From the NCBI RefSeq assembly GCF_002269385.1, contig NZ_CP022957.1:3401001-3465000 (forward strand): a DNA stretch of 64,000 bases, in the 5' to 3' direction. Source of the DNA: Maribacter cobaltidurans (lineage in GTDB: Bacteria; Bacteroidota; Bacteroidia; Flavobacteriales; Flavobacteriaceae). Shown here in pieces: positions 60,465 to 64,000 of the stretch. The notes beneath the pieces are model-generated. The model was not told the origin of the DNA, did not search any database, and saw only the letters and a list, made by a program, of their open reading frames with translations. The translations under genes were made by a program, and so were the position numbers. Each line of letters begins with the position of its first letter. The stretch's first letter is position 1.

Positions 60465-62075
60465 ATGCAGGGAAAAAAGGATTACCAGGAAAAACTGTTC
60501 GCACATTTCCAGTTGAGCGAGCGTATACCCGAGAACAATTTCTACAGGCGTTTGAAAGGGGCTTTGGACCTTGACTTTCTCTACCCTTTGACCAAGGGGT
60601 ATTATGGCGAAAGCGGCCAGAAGAGCATCGACCCGGTGGTCTTCTTCAAACTGTGCCTTGTGGGCTATCTGGAGAACATTATCAGCGACCGCAAGCTGAT
60701 CGACCATTGTTCGATGCGCTTGGACGTCCTTTACTTTATCGGCTACGATATCGACGAGGAGCTGCCATGGCATTCTACGATAAGCCGTACGCGCCAACTG
60801 TTCCCGGAAAGTGTGTTCGAGGAAGTCTTCACCAAGGTTTTGAGTATGTGCGCGGACAAGGGTATGGTCAGCGGGCATACCCAGGCGATCGACAGTGCGC
60901 CGGTAAAGGCGAACGCGAGCATGGATACCTTGGAACTGAAGGTACCGGAGGAAGAGCTGCAAGAACACCTGCGGAAGGTGCGGGTCCTTAGTTCGATGGA
61001 TAAAGAAGTGCCCCACCGCAAGAGCAAGGGCGACAGGTCCGATAAAGGACAACGAAGTGTTACCGCCAACGCCAATGAGCTCTCCGCCATAAAGGGCCGC
61101 AACAAGAAGTGGGCGAAGGACCAGGACCAACGGCCGGGGGCCGGTAACAAGGGGGCCAAGTATACCAGTAACAAAACACATTACAGCCCCACGGACCCCG
61201 ATGCGCGTATAAGCGTAAAACCGGGCAAGGCGAGAAAGCTGAACTACCTGGGCCAACTGAGCGTTGATACGGCCCACCACGTCATTACGGACATCAGGGC
61301 CTACCATGCGGACGGGAAGGACAACCAACACCTCCCGGACATCGTAAAGCGCGTAAAACGCAGGCTCTGGAAAGAAGGCCTGGTATGGGAGAACTGCGTA
61401 GCGGACACCGGTTACAGCAGTGGGGAGAACTACGCCTTTCTGGAAGCCCGGGGACTGAAGAGCTTCATCCCGCCCCATGGCACGTACAAGGGTGGTCCGG
61501 ACGGGTTCACCTATAACAATACGGAAGATCATTATATCTGTCCACAGGGCAAGGTGATACCATTTACCAAAGTGTTTTTGGATTACCGCACCAAGACAAA
61601 GAAGAAGGAGTACCGCGCAAGAAAGCATGTCTGCCTTGGCTGTCCCTTACGGGCACGGTGCCTGGGCAAAAGCGCACAGGAAAAGAAGTTCACCGTTACC
61701 TATTACCGGGCCGAGTACGAAAGGAACATTGCCCGGGTCGAGGGCCCACAGGGCAGGTATATGAAGGGCAAACGGCAGAGCACGGTCGAGCCCGTTTTCG
61801 GCACCCTTACCCAGTTTATGGGGCTCAGGAAGATAAATACCATAGGATTGAAACAGGCCAACAAGGCGATGCACCTCTCGGCAATCGCGTACAACCTGAA
61901 AAAATACCTGAAATTCGACCAAAAACGTTCCATCCCGATAGCTATCGGGAGCGGGGCGGGGAAACTTGCTTTGTTATTTTTTATAAAAAACGGGTGCCAA
62001 GAACTTGAAAGAACACTTGTAGGGTTGCCCAAAAATCTAGATTGCCCGGTCGTCCTAAAAATAAAAAGCCCCTAA
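60465..62075 (+). CDS. IS1182-type transposase, copy C
   Basis: 536 residues from the ATG at 60465, identical in protein sequence to copy A (DDE residues in QAIDSAPVKAN, CVADTGYSSGEN and STVEPVFGTLTQ). The identity with A and divergence from B suggest a recent transposition from the A lineage. Confidence 0.92.
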   Translation: MQGKKDYQEKLFAHFQLSERIPENNFYRRLKGALDLDFLYPLTKGYYGESGQKSIDPVVFFKLCLVGYLENIISDRKLIDHCSMRLDVLYFIGYDIDEELPWHSTISRTRQLFPESVFEEVFTKVLSMCADKGMVSGHTQAIDSAPVKANASMDTLELKVPEEELQEHLRKVRVLSSMDKEVPHRKSKGDRSDKGQRSVTANANELSAIKGRNKKWAKDQDQRPGAGNKGAKYTSNKTHYSPTDPDARISVKPGKARKLNYLGQLSVDTAHHVITDIRAYHADGKDNQHLPDIVKRVKRRLWKEGLVWENCVADTGYSSGENYAFLEARGLKSFIPPHGTYKGGPDGFTYNNTEDHYICPQGKVIPFTKVFLDYRTKTKKKEYRARKHVCLGCPLRARCLGKSAQEKKFTVTYYRAEYERNIARVEGPQGRYMKGKRQSTVEPVFGTLTQFMGLRKINTIGLKQANKAMHLSAIAYNLKKYLKFDQKRSIPIAIGSGAGKLALLFFIKNGCQELERTLVGLPKNLDCPVVLKIKSP

Positions 62076-62084
62076 AAAGGGCTT
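62066..62084 (+). terminator. Hairpin at the 3' end of IS1182-type copy C
   Basis: Same AAGCCC/GGGCTT hairpin as in copy A; it overlaps the transposase stop codon. Confidence 0.55.
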
Positions 62085-62151
62085 AAAAGAGGTCTCTTTT
62101 TTGCTGTTCAAGGGCTTGCGCAACGGTTACCATTGTTGTGGTGTCGTTTTT

Positions 62152-63456
62152 TTATTCTTTTGATAATTTATATTCTGTTGGATTTAACCCGTGTTTTTCT
62201 AGTGATTTTTTAAAAAGTTCGGTGTGGAATTTTTCGTATTCGTTTATAGTCAAATCAATTTTACTCGATGTATGAATTGAAGCAACTTTATCCATATTTG
62301 GTTCGGTTTTTGGATTATCCCAAGGAATTATGAAGCCACTAAAGGAAATTTCTTTAATTATTTTGCTAAAAACGAATAAAAATTTGAATATATATTTAGG
62401 TTGATTATTTCTGTCAAATACTATTTGTGTATGACCACAAACTTTATTTCCCATATTATCAATAGAATTGTCAACTAATGCTAATTTAGTATTATTTTCG
62501 TTTTCGAATTTTGTGATAAATTCAATAAAATTAGGAAATTCTTCTACTGAAGAAATATTCTTTTTATTGGTTATGTCTTCTTTATTAGGTTCATTTTTAT
62601 CATTTGGAATAATTTTTTTGCCAACTTCAGTATTCATTTTATCTTTTGGAATAAATGAGCCTATTTTAAAAAAGGATAGAAGCATAGGGTCAAAAACATC
62701 TTTATCATAGGTTGTGAATATTAATGTTGTTTTATCTAAAAGTTTGTACCATTTTGCATTTTTGTTTTTAATAGAAAATTCATAAGGATTAAATGATGAT
62801 GAATTATATCCACGATAAGATGGCATCCAAGTTAATTCATCACTATCATTTGCTTTTTTGAGATTTCCTTTTATTTCGCCATCAACTTCTAAATCTCCAT
62901 TTTTATGAAATAAATATTTGTTTTTATATGTAAAATATCCTTTTTGGATTAACTCATCTCCATATTTTAAAACTCTTTTTTTGAAAGTCATTTTTGAAAT
63001 GAAATTGTAAGCAAGGTTAACTTGCTCTTTCTCTTTTTTTGAACTATTTGAGGAAATGATGCCATCTTCAATATCCCCAATTATTATGGTTCGAGTAATT
63101 TTATTTTGAGAAAGATGATGAAGAGCAAACAATATTCTAGTGTTTGATGAAAAGTTTATTGTTGTAGTTTCTGCTTTAAACTCAATTGTTTCAATATCCG
63201 CATAATTTATTGTCGTGTTAGGAAAAACACATTTGTCAGGGTAAAATTTAATAGATTGCACTATTAAAGGATTATCTGCCGTTGGAATGTATAAGTGTTC
63301 ATTTTTCTTTTTCTCAACTTTGGCTTTTTGTTCTTTTATAAAACTTTTAGCTTGAGAAAAAAGATTAGTTTTCTTTTTGTTTAACCATTCTCCGCAATGC
63401 TTACATTTAATAGCATCGTCTTGAATTAATTCTGAACAATAAGGACATTTTTTCAT
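62152..63456 (-). CDS. Zinc-ribbon hypothetical protein
   Basis: 434 residues. The N-terminus MKKCPYCSELIQDDAIKCKH-CGEW is a double-CxxC zinc ribbon (residues 4-22). A basic linker (KSFIKEQKAKVEKKKNE) follows, then a PH-like or otherwise beta-rich part (about residues 60-130, NTTINYADIETIEFKAETTT), then unrecognised sequence. No membrane segment is clear. The function is unknown; zinc-ribbon leaders of this type often sit on regulatory or membrane-associated proteins. Single-gene cassette 62135-63508. Confidence 0.65.
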   Translation of the reverse strand: MKKCPYCSELIQDDAIKCKHCGEWLNKKKTNLFSQAKSFIKEQKAKVEKKKNEHLYIPTADNPLIVQSIKFYPDKCVFPNTTINYADIETIEFKAETTTINFSSNTRILFALHHLSQNKITRTIIIGDIEDGIISSNSSKKEKEQVNLAYNFISKMTFKKRVLKYGDELIQKGYFTYKNKYLFHKNGDLEVDGEIKGNLKKANDSDELTWMPSYRGYNSSSFNPYEFSIKNKNAKWYKLLDKTTLIFTTYDKDVFDPMLLSFFKIGSFIPKDKMNTEVGKKIIPNDKNEPNKEDITNKKNISSVEEFPNFIEFITKFENENNTKLALVDNSIDNMGNKVCGHTQIVFDRNNQPKYIFKFLFVFSKIIKEISFSGFIIPWDNPKTEPNMDKVASIHTSSKIDLTINEYEKFHTELFKKSLEKHGLNPTEYKLSKE

Positions 63457-63499
63457 CTTTGGTCGGTTAGTTTAATTTTTTTCGGTTGGTTGTAAAATG

Positions 63500-63634
63500 C
63501 ACCACAACGGTCTCGGCTATGAGTAGTTGCGTGGTTTAGCACTTAACTTAGCAAGTACACACCAAACTGAAAATCTGCGAGGATTTTCAGAAGTAGGCGA
63601 GAACAAGCAATTACTTATAGCCATTGTTGTAAGC
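63500..63634. other. attC-like site 12 (short class)
   Basis: It opens CACCACAACGG (mirrors GTTGTGGTG at 62135) and ends CCATTGTTGTAAGC. GGCTATGAGTAGTTGCGTGG pairs with AAGCAATTACTTATAGCC; the apex is GAAAATCT-GCGA-GGATTTTC. The next cassette boundary beyond the window should read GCTTACAAC. Confidence 0.75.
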
Positions 63635-63640
63635 CGTTTT

Positions 63641-64000
63641 TTATTTAATTTTTATTTTGTCCAGTAAATTCTTTAGTCTTTCGAGAAGTTCATCGTATAA
63701 TACAAATTCAATGTCTTTTAGACTTTCTCGAAGGTTTTTAAAGTGATTAAGCTTTTTCGTTGTATTCAGCTCTTTTGTTGAACCTGCTACAATTATTACT
63801 CTTGGATTAATGATGTTAACATCAATTCCTTCTTCACTTTCTGTTTCAGTTTCTTCCTTAATTGCTTTTGTATAGCTAATTGCATTTTCCTTTGATTTTT
63901 GTAAATAATCAGTTGCTTGTGCGATTACCATAGAAACATCTTTTGTCCAATACCAAGTTTTATGACTTGAATCGTATTGAATTAAAGGCGTACTACTTTT
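63641..64000 (-). CDS. Shedu-like (DUF4263) protein, C-terminal part
   Basis: The minus-strand frame is open from the window edge to the stop at 63641, giving about 119 residues. It reads LIQYDSSHKTWYWTKDVSMV then VIAQATDYLQKSKENAISYT, NPRVIIVAGSTKELNTTKKL and LKDIEFVLYDELLERLKNLL. The Q-x3-Y helix, the P-R-V-I-I-V-A-G strand and the final YDELL-x-R helix match the C-terminal part of Shedu/DUF4263 nucleases, a phage-defence family; the E-x-K catalytic region would be just outside the window. An internal ATG at 63931 is not the start. Confidence 0.65.
   Translation of the reverse strand, partial: KSSTPLIQYDSSHKTWYWTKDVSMVIAQATDYLQKSKENAISYTKAIKEETETESEEGIDVNIINPRVIIVAGSTKELNTTKKLNHFKNLRESLKDIEFVLYDELLERLKNLLDKIKIK

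Larger units (their letters stand above)
60394..62130 (+). mobile_element. IS1182-type element, copy C (1737 bp)
   Basis: Same length and ends as copy A. Flanked by the 6-base duplication CATTGT (60388-60393 and 62131-62136), which is the attC core of site 11. Confidence 0.92.

Noticed and set aside
37665..62130. Composite transposon bounded by IS1182-type copies A and C
   Set aside because: Each copy has its own perfect target duplication, so they inserted independently; cassette boundaries explain the content between.
35141..64000. CRISPR array
   Set aside because: Repeats are long palindromes separated by genes; no short regular repeat-spacer pattern.

Overview
The window looks like part of a chromosome of a marine Flavobacteriaceae bacterium (Bacteroidota). 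This rests on gene content (DUF3822, DUF4126, a PgpH-like HDIG protein, a TonB-plug protein without barrel, fused thrA), on TAnnTTTG-type -7 promoter boxes, and on roughly 40% GC with short intergenic gaps. No database search was possible, so genus and species are not called.

Positions 1-33300 are conserved core genome. In order: a DUF3822 operon (minus), a RecD-like helicase, DUF4126, a kdsB / HAD phosphatase / KdnB-like dehydrogenase cluster with an acyltransferase (LPS inner core and lipids), a minus-strand group (yebC, pterin dehydratase, RmlD-like reductase, glutaminase, gcvT), an Xaa-Pro aminopeptidase, the threonine operon thrA-thrB-thrC, the bifunctional NAD(P)H-hydrate repair enzyme, clpC, gyrA, a secreted TPR protein, an NlpC/P60-like protein whose catalytic Cys is Ala, a thiolase, an HDIG membrane protein and a TonB-plug protein. 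tRNA-Ser(GCT) and tRNA-Pro(TGG) close this half.

Positions 33300-64000 are an accessory region that I interpret as a Bacteroidota chromosomal integron (gene-cassette array) heavily invaded by insertion sequences. Cassette genes all lie on the minus strand, are AT-rich, and are separated by 130-195 bp imperfect palindromes (attC-like sites). In all ten cassettes with both ends visible, the first 8-10 bases of the cassette are the reverse complement of its last 8-10 bases, as expected for integron cassettes whose attC is completed on circularisation. Cargo includes a HigBA toxin-antitoxin pair, a six-gene redox/YceI cassette with decayed genes, an abortive-infection protein, a cupin lipoprotein, a CPBP protease, an HsdR-N-like nuclease, a MORN-repeat protein with a GIY-YIG-like partner, a zinc-ribbon protein and, at the window edge, a Shedu-like (DUF4263) protein. 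No integron integrase is in the window. Cassette polarity predicts it beyond position 64000.

The insertion sequences are one IS3 element, an IS110-type remnant, one 1652-bp IS1182 element, three copies of a second 1737-bp IS1182-type element, two identical IS91-type elements carrying a tyrosine recombinase, and two identical IS110 elements. Apart from the IS3, all sit in attC-like sites, most at the same few bases (the CGTT/TGTT core). The 5' non-coding end of the IS110 element can be folded into two bridge-RNA-like loops. One contains an exact copy of the attC core-proximal sequence next to which the element is inserted, and the other contains a copy of the element's right end. This is the most interesting observation here: a bridge-RNA-guided IS apparently programmed to integron attC sites.
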